NCBI RefSeq assembly: GCF_900117395.1
Contig: NZ_FPEG01000003.1
Span: 186,001-250,000, forward strand
Direction: 5' to 3'
DNA from: Agrococcus sp. Marseille-P2731
GTDB taxonomy: Bacteria; Actinomycetota; Actinomycetes; Actinomycetales; Microbacteriaceae
DNA: 64,000 nucleotides
In this document: piece by piece, positions 15,816 through 24,302 of the stretch
Position numbering within the stretch: the stretch's first letter is position 1
Layout: each line of letters opens with the position of its first letter
Made by a program: the position numbers and the translations under genes
Notes under the pieces: generated by a model
Told to the model about the DNA's origin: nothing
The model's input: only the letters and a program-made list of their open reading frames with translations
Databases searched by the model: none

Positions 15816-16859
15816 TCACTCCGACCGCACCGCGAGGCGGCTCGTGGGCAGGGCACCCTCGTGGTGCTCGCGCAGCCAGGTCACGAGCCCCTCGCGCACG
15901 GCGTGCTGCAGGGTGGCGAGCGAGCCGCCGTCCGCAGCGGTGATGAGCGCGCGCATCCGCACCTGTCCGCCCGTCGCGTCGTAGACCTGCAGCAGCTGCG
16001 CCCGCCCATCCCACAGCTCGTGCGCCTCGACGATGCGCGTGAGCTCCTCGCGCATCGCCTCGACGGGCACGCGCCAGTCGACGTCGATCTGCACCGACCC
16101 CCACACCTCGGTGGAGGTGCGCGACCAGTTCTCGAACGGCGTGGTGGTGAAGTAGGTGGAGGGGAGCACGAGGCGGCGCTCGTCCCAGATGCGGACGACG
16201 ACGTAGGTGAGCGTGATCTCCTCGATCTCGCCCCACTCTCCCTCCACCACGACCACGTCGTCGACGCGGATGGCGTCGGACGCCACGAGCTGGATGCCGG
16301 CGAAGACGTTGCCGAGCACCGACTGCGCCGCGAGACCGGCGACGAGCGATGCGACGCCGGCGGAGGCGAGGAGGCTCGTGCCGACGACGCGCGCCGCCTC
16401 GAAGGTGAACAGCGCCACCCCGAGCGCGATCACGACGACGATCGCCCCGACCACGCGGCGCAGGATGAGCACCTGCGTCTGCACCTTGCGCGCGCGCCGG
16501 GCATCGCGCGCGGCTGCGACGCGAGCGAGCGTCGCGTCTGCCCCGACGCCGATCAGCCGCACGAGCAGCCAGGCGCTGGCCATGATGGCGGCGATGCGCA
16601 TCCCATGCTCGAGCACCGCGCCCCACCGCTCGCCGATCGCCGTCTGGAGACCGGTCGCCGCTGCCGCGATCGCCAGCGCAGCACTCAGGACGAGCGCGGC
16701 GATCGGCGCCCGCAGGCGCCTGCGCACGACGGCCCTGCGCTCCCGGTGCCGCACGGCAGCGGTGGTGGCCACGAGCAGCGCGACGTGCGCGGCGACGGCT
16801 GCCGAGGCAGCGATGGCGATGGTGAGCCCCAGCGGGAGCAGGGTGTCGACGACGGGCAA
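15816..16859 (-). CDS. MscS-family mechanosensitive channel
   Basis: A small-conductance mechanosensitive channel protein of 347 residues that would release solutes during osmotic downshock. Four or five hydrophobic segments precede the pore-lining and beta region. That region is recognisable as ASAGVASLVAGLAAQSVLGN and the following IRVDDVVVVEGEWGEIEEI, followed by the cytoplasmic alpha-beta domain. Translation probably starts at TTG (16857-16859), which is preceded by GAGGAGG. It is convergent with gnd, 10 bases away. No operon partner is obvious; a leftward two-component system ends 57 bases upstream. Confidence 0.9.
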   Translation of the reverse strand: MPVVDTLLPLGLTIAIAASAAVAAHVALLVATTAAVRHRERRAVVRRRLRAPIAALVLSAALAIAAAATGLQTAIGERWGAVLEHGMRIAAIMASAWLLVRLIGVGADATLARVAAARDARRARKVQTQVLILRRVVGAIVVVIALGVALFTFEAARVVGTSLLASAGVASLVAGLAAQSVLGNVFAGIQLVASDAIRVDDVVVVEGEWGEIEEITLTYVVVRIWDERRLVLPSTYFTTTPFENWSRTSTEVWGSVQIDVDWRVPVEAMREELTRIVEAHELWDGRAQLLQVYDATGGQVRMRALITAADGGSLATLQHAVREGLVTWLREHHEGALPTSRLAVRSE

Positions 16860-16916
16860 GCGGGCCTCCTCAGGATGCGAAGCCGGCCACGGTACGCCAT
16901 CGACGTGTGCAGGGAC

Positions 16917-17600
16917 TCAGCGCGGCCGGGAGTACTCGAGCTCCGGCCGCCCGCGCGAGCCGTACCTCGGTTGCCGCTCGACGTCGCCGCTCGCCGCGAG
17001 GTGCTCGAGGTAGCGGCGCGCGGTGACTCTCGAGAGGCCGAGCGCGGCAGCGACCTCGGCAGCGGAGCGGGCGGTGCCGTCAGCGAGCAGCGCGGCGACA
17101 GCGTCGAGCGTCTCGGCCGAGAGGCCCTTCGCGAGGCCCGGGGCGTTCGTCGTGCGCAGGGCCGCGATGGCGCGATCGACCTCCTGCTGCGTGATGCGGC
17201 CGCTGCCGTCGACCTGCTCGCGGTACGCGCGGTAGCGCTCCAGCCGCTCAGCGAGTGCCTGGAAGGCGAAGGGCTTGAGCAGGTACTGCACGACGCCGAC
17301 CGCGATCGCGTCGCGCACCGTCTCGAGCCCGCGCTCGGCCGTCACGGCGATCACGTCGACGAGGTGGCCCTCCGCGCGCATCCGCCGGCACACGTCGAGC
17401 CCGTGGCCGTCCGGCAGCTGCATGTCGAGCAGCACCAGGTCCATGGGCGCGCCGGCCGCCGCTGCAGCCCGCATCGCGGCGAGCGCGGCTGCTGCCGAGT
17501 GCGCGACGCCCGCGACCTCGAAGCCCTCGCAGCGCTCGACGTAGGCGACGTGCGCGGCCGCGGTGCCGCGCTCATCCTCGACGATCAGCACCCTCGTCAC
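16917..17600 (-). CDS. Response regulator, CitB/DcuR type
   Basis: A 227-residue two-component response regulator. The receiver domain has the acidic pocket VEDE, the phospho-acceptor Asp in VLLDMQLPDG and the conserved Lys in LLKPF. The C-terminal part contains a helix-turn-helix (SAAEVAAALGLSRVTARRYLEHLAASG) as in the CitB family. Its start overlaps the end of the kinase gene, so the two are coupled. By family and by the divergent DctA-type gene it probably controls C4-dicarboxylate or citrate uptake. Confidence 0.92.
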   Translation of the reverse strand: MTRVLIVEDERGTAAAHVAYVERCEGFEVAGVAHSAAAALAAMRAAAAAGAPMDLVLLDMQLPDGHGLDVCRRMRAEGHLVDVIAVTAERGLETVRDAIAVGVVQYLLKPFAFQALAERLERYRAYREQVDGSGRITQQEVDRAIAALRTTNAPGLAKGLSAETLDAVAALLADGTARSAAEVAAALGLSRVTARRYLEHLAASGDVERQPRYGSRGRPELEYSRPR

Positions 17601-19225
17601 GGGGCATCGTCCGGCCGCGGCAGCAGCACGGTCACGGCCGCGCCGGCGCCTGCCTCGCGCGGACCCAGCTCGATCGAGCCGCCGAGCCGCTCGACCGTCG
17701 CTCGCACGATCCCGAGGCCGTAGCCGCGGCCGTGCGGCCCGGCCGGCTTCGTCGACCAGCCCGCCTCGAACGCGCGCTCCCGCGCCGCCTCGTCGATGCC
17801 GGCCCCGGTGTCGCTCACCTGCAGCACGATCGAGCCTTCGTCCTCGTCGAGGTACACCTCCACCCAGGCCGGCTCGGACCCGGACGGCCGCCGCGCCGCA
17901 TCCTCCGCCGCCGCGTCGATCGCGTTGTCGACCAGGTTGCCGAGCACCGTGACGAAGTCGACCGGGTCGATGCCGTGCGTGCCCGGCGCCAGGTGCGTCT
18001 CGACGTGCAGCTGCACTCCCCGCTCGTGCGCCTGCGCCGACTTGCCGAGCAGCAGCGCCGCGATCACGGGCTCCTCGTCGTCGCCGACCACCCGGTCCGT
18101 GAGCCGCTGGCCCAGGTCGCGACCGGCAGTGGCGACCTCGAGCGCCTTGCGCGGCTCATCCAGCTCGATGAGCGTCGCCACCGTGTGCATCCGGTTGCCG
18201 AACTCGTGCGTCTGCGCCCGCAGCGCGCTCGCGAGGGTGTTGACCGCGTCGAGCTCGCCCGTCATGCGCCGCACCTCGGTGCGATCCCGGATCGTGAGCG
18301 TCGCCGAGCCGAGCCGCGCCGCCGGACGGCGCTCGACCACGAGCCAGCGGTCGCCGACGCGCAGCTGCCCGCCATCGCCGTCGAGCAGGGCGCGCACATC
18401 GGCAGTGAGCGACGCCGCGGCCGGGAGCGGCGTCGCGGCGTCGCCGAGGCCGAGGAGCGCGCGAGCGCGGTCGTTGGCCAGCACGACCGCGCCCTCCTCG
18501 ACGAGCACCAGGCCATCCTCGACGGAGTGGAGCGCGGCCTCGTGCGCGGCGAAGAGGCGAGCGAGCTCCTCCGGCCCGTGGCCGCCGGTCACGCGATCGA
18601 GCCTGCGCGCCAGCAGCCATGCGCCGATACCCGCGACCGCGAGCGCGGCAGCGACCACGCCGCTCACGGCGAGCAGCCGACCCGTCACGAGGGAGCCCAC
18701 GCGCTCGACCGTCACGCCCGCTGCGACGAGCGCCACGACCTCGCCGCCCTCGGTCACCGGCGTGACCGCGCGCACCGAGGTGCCGAGCGTGCCCTCGAAG
18801 ACCTCGGTGAAGGTCTCGCCCGCGAGCGCCGGGGCCGTCGTGCCGAGGAACTCCCGACCGATCTCGGCGAGATCCGGATGCGTGTAGCGCGTGCCGTCGG
18901 GATGCATGACCGTGACGAAGTCGAGTCGAGTCGCCAGCCGGACCTCCTCGACGTAGGGCTGCAGCGCATCCGTCGCCGTCGCGATGGCGCCCTCCCTGTC
19001 GGAGCCGTAGCGCTCGAACGCCTGGGCCGCCGAGGCGCGCACGGTCGGGGTCGCAGCCATCGCGAGGGCGAGCTCCTCGCTCGCGATGCCGGCCTCCCGC
19101 TGGCGCTCCTGCCCAGCGTCGAGCGCCAGCAGCGCGAACGCGGTGAGCCCGGCGAGCACGAGGAGCCCTGCGGTCTGCACGAACACGCGCGTCGCGATGC
19201 TCGCAGATCGCCACCACCCTCGCAT
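17597..19225 (-). CDS. Sensor histidine kinase, CitA/DcuS type
   Basis: A membrane sensor kinase of about 542 residues. A transmembrane helix (RVFVQTAGLLVLAGLTAFAL) leads into an extracytoplasmic sensor domain with DFVTVMHPDGTRYTHPD, typical of the CitA/DcuS ligand domain. A second helix, a PAS-like region, the histidine box QTHEFGNRMH and the ATPase motifs LGNLVDNAIDAA and VSDTGAGI follow. I chose the ATG at 19223-19225, which follows GGAGGG; an upstream in-frame start at 19255 is possible. It is divergent from the dicarboxylate carrier. The ligand is probably a di- or tricarboxylate. Confidence 0.92.
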   Translation of the reverse strand: MRGWWRSASIATRVFVQTAGLLVLAGLTAFALLALDAGQERQREAGIASEELALAMAATPTVRASAAQAFERYGSDREGAIATATDALQPYVEEVRLATRLDFVTVMHPDGTRYTHPDLAEIGREFLGTTAPALAGETFTEVFEGTLGTSVRAVTPVTEGGEVVALVAAGVTVERVGSLVTGRLLAVSGVVAAALAVAGIGAWLLARRLDRVTGGHGPEELARLFAAHEAALHSVEDGLVLVEEGAVVLANDRARALLGLGDAATPLPAAASLTADVRALLDGDGGQLRVGDRWLVVERRPAARLGSATLTIRDRTEVRRMTGELDAVNTLASALRAQTHEFGNRMHTVATLIELDEPRKALEVATAGRDLGQRLTDRVVGDDEEPVIAALLLGKSAQAHERGVQLHVETHLAPGTHGIDPVDFVTVLGNLVDNAIDAAAEDAARRPSGSEPAWVEVYLDEDEGSIVLQVSDTGAGIDEAARERAFEAGWSTKPAGPHGRGYGLGIVRATVERLGGSIELGPREAGAGAAVTVLLPRPDDAP

Positions 19226-19348
19226 CGCCCCGCCCTCCGCTCGCGCTGTGAACACTATGCACGAAACGCGGCCTCCCGCAGCGGCCGGCCACAGGATGAC
19301 TGCTCAGGAGCGCCGCGCAGTGGCGGCGCCCGATGCGAGGAGCACAGC

Positions 19349-20770
19349 ATGGCAATGACGCCCGGCACCAGGAACCGACGCTCGCTCGGAGCTCGCGTCA
19401 GGGGTCTCGACAAGACCCATTGGCTCTACATCTCCGTCATCATCGCCGTCGTCCTCGGCATCGCGGTCGGCCTCATCTCACCTGAGACCGGTGAGGCGCT
19501 CGCGCCCATCGGCAAGGGCTTCGTCGCACTCATCAAGATGATGATCGCGCCCGTCATCTTCTGCACCATCGTGGTCGGGATCGGCTCGATCGCGAAGGCG
19601 GCGACCGTCGGCAAGGTCGGCGGCCTCGCCCTCATCTACTTCCTCGTCATGTCGACCTTCGCGCTCGCGATCGGTCTGCTGGTCGGCAACTTCGTGCACC
19701 CGGGCGAGGGGCTCAACATCGCCGGCGCCACCTACGAGTCCGAGGGCGAGGCGGAGTCGACCACCGACTTCCTGCTCGGGATCATCCCCGTCACGCTGTT
19801 CTCCCCGCTCACGGGTGAGTCGGTGCTGCAGACGCTCTTCGTCGCCCTGCTGGTCGGCTTCGCCGTGCAGGCGATGGGCGAGCGCGGCAAGCCGATCCTC
19901 ACCGTCGTGAAGCACCTGCAGGCGCTCGTCTTCCGCGTCCTGACGATGATCCTCTGGGTGGCGCCGCTCGGTGCCTTCGGCGCGATCGCCGGCGTCGTCG
20001 GCTCGACCGGATGGGGCGCCGTCGTGGCCCTGGCGACCCTGATGCTCGGGTTCTACGCCACCTGCGTGCTCTTCATCGTCGTCGTCCTCGGACTGCTGCT
20101 GAAGGTCGTCACGGGCATCAACATCTTCCGCCTGATGCAGTACCTGGGCCGCGAGTACCTGCTGATCGTCGGCACCTCGTCCTCCGAGTCGGCGCTGCCG
20201 CGCCTGATCGCGAAGCTCGAGCACGCGGGCGTCTCGAAGCCGGTCGTCGGCATCACGGTGCCGACGGGCTACTCGTTCAACCTCGACGGCACGGCGATCT
20301 ACCTCACGATGGCGTCGCTGTTCATCTCGACCGCGATGGGCATGCCCATGTCGCTCCCCGAGCAGATCGGCCTGCTCGTGTTCATGATCATCGCGTCGAA
20401 GGGTGCCGCAGGCGTCACCGGCGCCGGCCTCGCCACGCTCGCGGGTGGACTGCAGACCTACCGTCCCGACCTCGTCGACGGCGTCGGCGTCATCGTCGGC
20501 ATCGACCGCTTCATGTCGGAGGCGCGAGCGCTGACGAACTTCACGGGCAACGCCGTCGCCACGCTGCTCATCGGCACGTGGACGAAGGAGATCGACATGG
20601 AGCAGACGCGCGCGGTGCTCAGCGGGCAGCGACCCTTCGACGAGCGCACGATGCTCGCGGACGAGCACGGGGCGAGCGACGAGTCGAACGACCCGGCGGT
20701 GCCGGCAGCGGCAGGCGGCCCGGCCGAGGCCGGCGTGCCGCGCGACCTCGGGCCGCACGGCCAGCGCTGA
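19349..20770 (+). CDS. Dicarboxylate/amino acid:cation symporter, DctA/GltP type
   Basis: A 473-residue DAACS-family carrier. Its signatures include KMMIAPVIFCTIVVGI, the serine-rich hairpin TSSSESALPRL, GYSFNLDGTAIY and a late ALTNFTGNAVA stretch containing substrate and cation ligands. The ATG at 19349 follows GAGGAG. The hydrophilic C-terminus is longer than usual and acidic. It is divergent from the CitA/DcuS-type kinase, the arrangement expected for sensor-controlled C4-dicarboxylate uptake. Glutamate or aspartate as substrate cannot be excluded. Confidence 0.92.
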   Translation: MAMTPGTRNRRSLGARVRGLDKTHWLYISVIIAVVLGIAVGLISPETGEALAPIGKGFVALIKMMIAPVIFCTIVVGIGSIAKAATVGKVGGLALIYFLVMSTFALAIGLLVGNFVHPGEGLNIAGATYESEGEAESTTDFLLGIIPVTLFSPLTGESVLQTLFVALLVGFAVQAMGERGKPILTVVKHLQALVFRVLTMILWVAPLGAFGAIAGVVGSTGWGAVVALATLMLGFYATCVLFIVVVLGLLLKVVTGINIFRLMQYLGREYLLIVGTSSSESALPRLIAKLEHAGVSKPVVGITVPTGYSFNLDGTAIYLTMASLFISTAMGMPMSLPEQIGLLVFMIIASKGAAGVTGAGLATLAGGLQTYRPDLVDGVGVIVGIDRFMSEARALTNFTGNAVATLLIGTWTKEIDMEQTRAVLSGQRPFDERTMLADEHGASDESNDPAVPAAAGGPAEAGVPRDLGPHGQR

Positions 20771-20808
20771 GGCGGCTGTCGCAGCGCGAGAGCGACTGCC
20801 CGCGCAGC

Positions 20809-20843
20809 GCGTGGCCCGTGCCCCATCGGGGTGCGGGCCACGC
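20809..20843. terminator. Strong bidirectional terminator hairpin
   Basis: Two 16-base arms (20809-20824 and 20828-20843) flank the loop ATC and pair at all but two internal positions. The hairpin lies between two convergent transporter genes. No T-run follows on either strand, as is usual in very GC-rich genomes. Confidence 0.75.
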
Positions 20844-20849
20844 GCCGCC

Positions 20850-22151
20850 TCACCGGGGCAGCAGCGCCCGCGCCCCCAGTCCGAGCGCGAGCCAGGCGGC
20901 TGCGCCCACGACGCCCTGCCAGGGCAGCGTCAGCACGACTCCGAGGCAGGCGACCACTCCCAGCCACGGGATCCAGACCGGCAGCCACAGGCGCTGCGCG
21001 CGGCCGCGCATCCGCATCGCCGCTACGTGGGCGATGGCGTAGTAGACGAGCACGCAGGTGGACGAGAAGGCCACCAGGCTGCCGGCCGGCAGGAGCAGCG
21101 CCGCCGCGATCGCCACGAGCGCGACGGCAGCCTCGGCGAGCACCGGGGTGCGCGTGCGCGCAGCGATGCGCGAGAGCGGCCCAGGCAGGTCGCGGTTCCG
21201 CGCCATCGCGAGCCCCGTGCGGCTCAGGCCCGCGAGGATGCCCATGAGCGAGCCGAGGCACGCGAGCGCGCCGGCGCCGAGCATGACGGCGTGCAGCGCC
21301 GGATGCCCGACGAGGTCGGCGAGCGGGGTCGCGGAGAAGATCAGGTCGGGCCCGAGCCGAGCGCTCGTGGCCCAAGCGACCGCTGCGTAGAGGGCGAGCA
21401 CGACCGCGAGCGCCGCGACGATGGCGACCGGCAGGGTGCGGCGCGGCTCGCGCACCTCCTCGCCGAGGGTGGCCATGCGCGCGTAGCCGGCGAAGGCGAA
21501 GAACAGCATCCCAGCGGCCGTCAGCCATCCGAACGGGCCAGCCGCGCTGCCGCCGACGAGGCCGAAGTCGTCGGTGCCGCCCACGAAGCCGAAGTCGCCG
21601 CTCGGCAGCGCCGATGCGGGCGGCAGGAGCGCGAGCACGCCGTCCGGCTCCGCGGTCGGCGGCCCCGCCGCCGCCCAGCCGAGCGCGCCGGGCACCGCCA
21701 CGAGGACCAGGGCGACGATGCCGGAGGAGACCCAGGCCGTCACTCGTACGCCGAGCATGTTGAGCGCGGCGAGCAGCGCGACGGCCGCCGCCGCGACCCA
21801 GCGCGCATGCTCGGGCCAGAGGTGCTGACCTGCGATGACCGCGATCGCGGCTGCGGAGGCGGTCTTGCCGGTCAGGAACATCCAACCGGCCGCGAAGCCG
21901 ACCCGCTCCCCCACCTCGGCCCGACCGTAGGCGTAGGCACCGCCCGAGACGGGGTGCCGCATCGCGAGCTGCGCCGTCGAGAGGGCGTTCAGCACGGCGA
22001 TGGCGGCCGCGAGCGCGACCGCCGCCGGCAGCATCGGGCCGGCGAGCAGCGCCGCCGGCGCCCACACGAAGAAGAGTCCGGCGCCGATCATCGCGCCGAG
22101 GCCGATGGCCACGGCACCGGGCACGCCGATGCGGCGCTCGAGCTGGGTCAT
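20850..22151 (-). CDS. APC-family amino acid permease
   Basis: A membrane transporter of 433 residues with about twelve helices. The first helix has GLGAMIGAGLFFVWAPAA, the substrate/cation-binding break typical of APC carriers, and the second half contains FFAFAGYARMATLGEEVREP, also characteristic. The protein is shorter than many amino acid permeases but looks complete. The ATG at 22149-22151 has no strong ribosome site. Gene context (an SSS carrier behind it and a DctA-type carrier in front) does not indicate a substrate. Confidence 0.88.
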   Translation of the reverse strand: MTQLERRIGVPGAVAIGLGAMIGAGLFFVWAPAALLAGPMLPAAVALAAAIAVLNALSTAQLAMRHPVSGGAYAYGRAEVGERVGFAAGWMFLTGKTASAAAIAVIAGQHLWPEHARWVAAAAVALLAALNMLGVRVTAWVSSGIVALVLVAVPGALGWAAAGPPTAEPDGVLALLPPASALPSGDFGFVGGTDDFGLVGGSAAGPFGWLTAAGMLFFAFAGYARMATLGEEVREPRRTLPVAIVAALAVVLALYAAVAWATSARLGPDLIFSATPLADLVGHPALHAVMLGAGALACLGSLMGILAGLSRTGLAMARNRDLPGPLSRIAARTRTPVLAEAAVALVAIAAALLLPAGSLVAFSSTCVLVYYAIAHVAAMRMRGRAQRLWLPVWIPWLGVVACLGVVLTLPWQGVVGAAAWLALGLGARALLPR

Positions 22152-22203
22152 GGCGTCGACGCTACCCGCGGGCGGTGAACGGGATGCGTCGGTGCTACCA
22201 GCC

Positions 22204-22332
22204 TCAGATGATGGGGCGCCCCTCGCGCTTCGCCTCGCGCAGCTCGCGGAAGAAGGAGCGCGCGATGACGAACAGCACGCCGGCGACGACGACGGGCCAC
22301 ATCAGGACGTAGATGGTGAGTGCGACGGTCAT
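22204..22332 (-). CDS. 42-residue membrane peptide, putative transporter small subunit
   Basis: A tiny gene directly after the SSS symporter gene: one hydrophobic helix (YVLMWPVVVAGVLFVIA) followed by a basic tail (RSFFRELREAKREGRP). The ATG at 22330-22332 is preceded by CGAGGAG at ideal spacing and the frame closes with TGA. The layout resembles the small single-helix partners of some sodium-coupled carriers, such as the MetS subunit of the corynebacterial MetPS system. It is only 12 bases from the SSS stop, so the two should be co-expressed. Partner role is inference. Confidence 0.75.
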   Translation of the reverse strand: MTVALTIYVLMWPVVVAGVLFVIARSFFRELREAKREGRPII

Positions 22333-22344
22333 GGTCTCCTCGGT

Positions 22345-24045
22345 TCAGTCTCGGGCGCGCGCGGGCGCGCTGCTGGTCTCGTCGGGCGTCGCGCTCGGAT
22401 CCGGCGCGCCATCGAAGTCCCCCGTGAGGTCCTTGATGGTCGAGAAGTCGAAGCGCTGCTTGGAGCGGAACGACAGCAGGTAGCACACCAGGAACGAGAC
22501 CGCGTAGGCCACGAGCGATGCGGTGAGCACGACGTAGTCGCGCAGGAAGAACAGCGTGAAGGGCGCTGCTGCCAGCACCGCGACGATGCCGACGATCGTG
22601 CCGACCCGCAGGCCGAAGAACCCGAAGGCCATGATGCCGAGCACCACCCCGATGCCGATCGTGGCGAGCACCTCGATGGGGAGCGCGAGCACGCCGGTCA
22701 GCGAGACCCACTCGAAGCGCACCGGGATGAAGACGACGAGCGCGGCGATCACCGAGGCCGTGAACGCGAGGTTCGTGACCTTCTTCCAGTAGAACGAGGC
22801 GATCACGGGGAAGACGAGGCAGCCCCAGAGCGCGCCGACGAAGACCAGCAGATCGAGGATGTTGAACTGACTCGTCGCGAAGAAGAGCGCTGCTCCCGTG
22901 GCGACGATCATGCTGATGCGGCCGATGAGCAGCATCGTCTTGGGGTTCGCGCGCTCCTTGCCCACCGACTGGCCGTACACATCCGCCATCACGATCGACG
23001 AGAGCGCGGCGAGATCGGAGTCGGCTGTCGACGACAGCGCGCCGATGATCATGACGAAGGCGATCGCCAGCAGGATGAGCGGCAGGTAGCTCGCCGCCAT
23101 CTGCGGGATGAGGTTGTTGACGTCGCCGGCGAGCGGCTGGACCCCGAGGTAGAGCGCCATGACGCCCAGCATGCCGACGCCGATCACCGTGGCACCGTAG
23201 CCGACGGTCGCGGTGATGAAGGTGGGCTTGATGAGATCCTCGCGCACGGCGAAGAGGCGCTGCGCGATCGTCTGGTTGCCGATGGCGTAGGCGAGCACCG
23301 CAGCGATGTAGGGCGCGCCCTGCTGCAGGAACGCGTCGGACGAGAAGAAGTCCTGCTGCTGCGCGGTCACGTTGCCTGCTGCGACCCCGGCCTCGAACAG
23401 GCCGGGGCCGCCCGCAGCGAAGAAGATGACGGGGATCACGACGATGGCGGCGCCGAGCATGCAGACGACCTGGGCGAAGTCGGTGAGCACGGAGGCGCGG
23501 AAGCCGGACCAGAGCGTGTAGAGCAGCACGCCGGCCGCGACGATGACGATGCCGGTGCCGAAGCTGAGCGGCGAGAGCATCGCGATGAGCGCACCGCCGG
23601 CGATGAAGTTGGAGGTCAGCGAGATGAGCGAGCCGAGCACGTTCGAGCCCGCGAGCATCAGCTGCGAGGAGCGGCCGTGCCGGGCGTACATCACCTCGGC
23701 GAGGGTGTGCGCCTTCGGTGCGACTGCGCGGATGCGCTTGCCGAAGGGGTAGATGAAGAGGATCATCAGCGCGCCCCAGAGCCCGTAGTGGATGGGGCCG
23801 GAGATGCCGTAGGTGTAGCCGGCGGTAGCCGAGGCGTACATCGAGGATGCCCATATCCAGGTGGCGGTCATCGACGCGGCCGAGATGCCGAAGCCGATCC
23901 GGTTGCCGGCGGTCATGTAGCCGTCGGCGTTCTCCTTCTTGCGGCCGATCCCGAAGGTCATCAGCAGCGTGCCGCCGTAGAAGACGACGAGCAGGATGAT
24001 GACGGTCGCGATCCCGAGCTGGGCGATCTCCTGGGCGGGCGGCAT
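22345..24045 (-). CDS. Sodium:solute symporter (SSS family)
   Basis: A 566-residue carrier with about thirteen helices. The N-terminal part has DGYMTAGNRIG, a motif following the first helices in SSS proteins, and SASMTATWIWASSMY. The sodium-site region is ALSSTADSDLAALSSIV. It ends with a hydrophilic tail rich in Pro and Ser. The ATG at 24043-24045 follows GGAAGGAAG. The overall pattern is like urea/polyamine- or proline-type SSS members, but the substrate cannot be assigned. A 42-residue membrane peptide follows in the same transcript. About 257 bases upstream carry no gene that I could support. Confidence 0.88.
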   Translation of the reverse strand: MPPAQEIAQLGIATVIILLVVFYGGTLLMTFGIGRKKENADGYMTAGNRIGFGISAASMTATWIWASSMYASATAGYTYGISGPIHYGLWGALMILFIYPFGKRIRAVAPKAHTLAEVMYARHGRSSQLMLAGSNVLGSLISLTSNFIAGGALIAMLSPLSFGTGIVIVAAGVLLYTLWSGFRASVLTDFAQVVCMLGAAIVVIPVIFFAAGGPGLFEAGVAAGNVTAQQQDFFSSDAFLQQGAPYIAAVLAYAIGNQTIAQRLFAVREDLIKPTFITATVGYGATVIGVGMLGVMALYLGVQPLAGDVNNLIPQMAASYLPLILLAIAFVMIIGALSSTADSDLAALSSIVMADVYGQSVGKERANPKTMLLIGRISMIVATGAALFFATSQFNILDLLVFVGALWGCLVFPVIASFYWKKVTNLAFTASVIAALVVFIPVRFEWVSLTGVLALPIEVLATIGIGVVLGIMAFGFFGLRVGTIVGIVAVLAAAPFTLFFLRDYVVLTASLVAYAVSFLVCYLLSFRSKQRFDFSTIKDLTGDFDGAPDPSATPDETSSAPARARD

Positions 24046-24302
24046 GGGCTTCCTTCCGATCGGCGGTCTCGAGCAGCTGCGGGCGCGCCGGACGGCAGGC
24101 CTGACGGCGGGCCTCCCCGGGCCCGTTCCGCCCTCGCGGCGCAGCGCCCGAGGGTCTCTCGATGCGATGCCCGTGCGTCTTCTCGCGCGACTCGAACGGG
24201 CGCTCTCCGCACCGGTGCCGGCGGTCCGCCAGCACTTTCACACTGTCATGAACGGCGACGCATGGCCAATCGAGACGTCGGTCGCCGTCCCCCAGTCGGG
24301 TG

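Noticed and set aside
17732-19348. Long N-terminal extension of the DctA-type carrier
   Set aside because: It is antisense to the histidine kinase and lacks any carrier-like sequence; the ATG at 19349 has a good ribosome site.
24046-24302. Possible small gene upstream of the SSS symporter gene
   Set aside because: Open frames here are Arg-rich with no ribosome site, and I could not support one over the others. The gap probably holds the symporter promoter.
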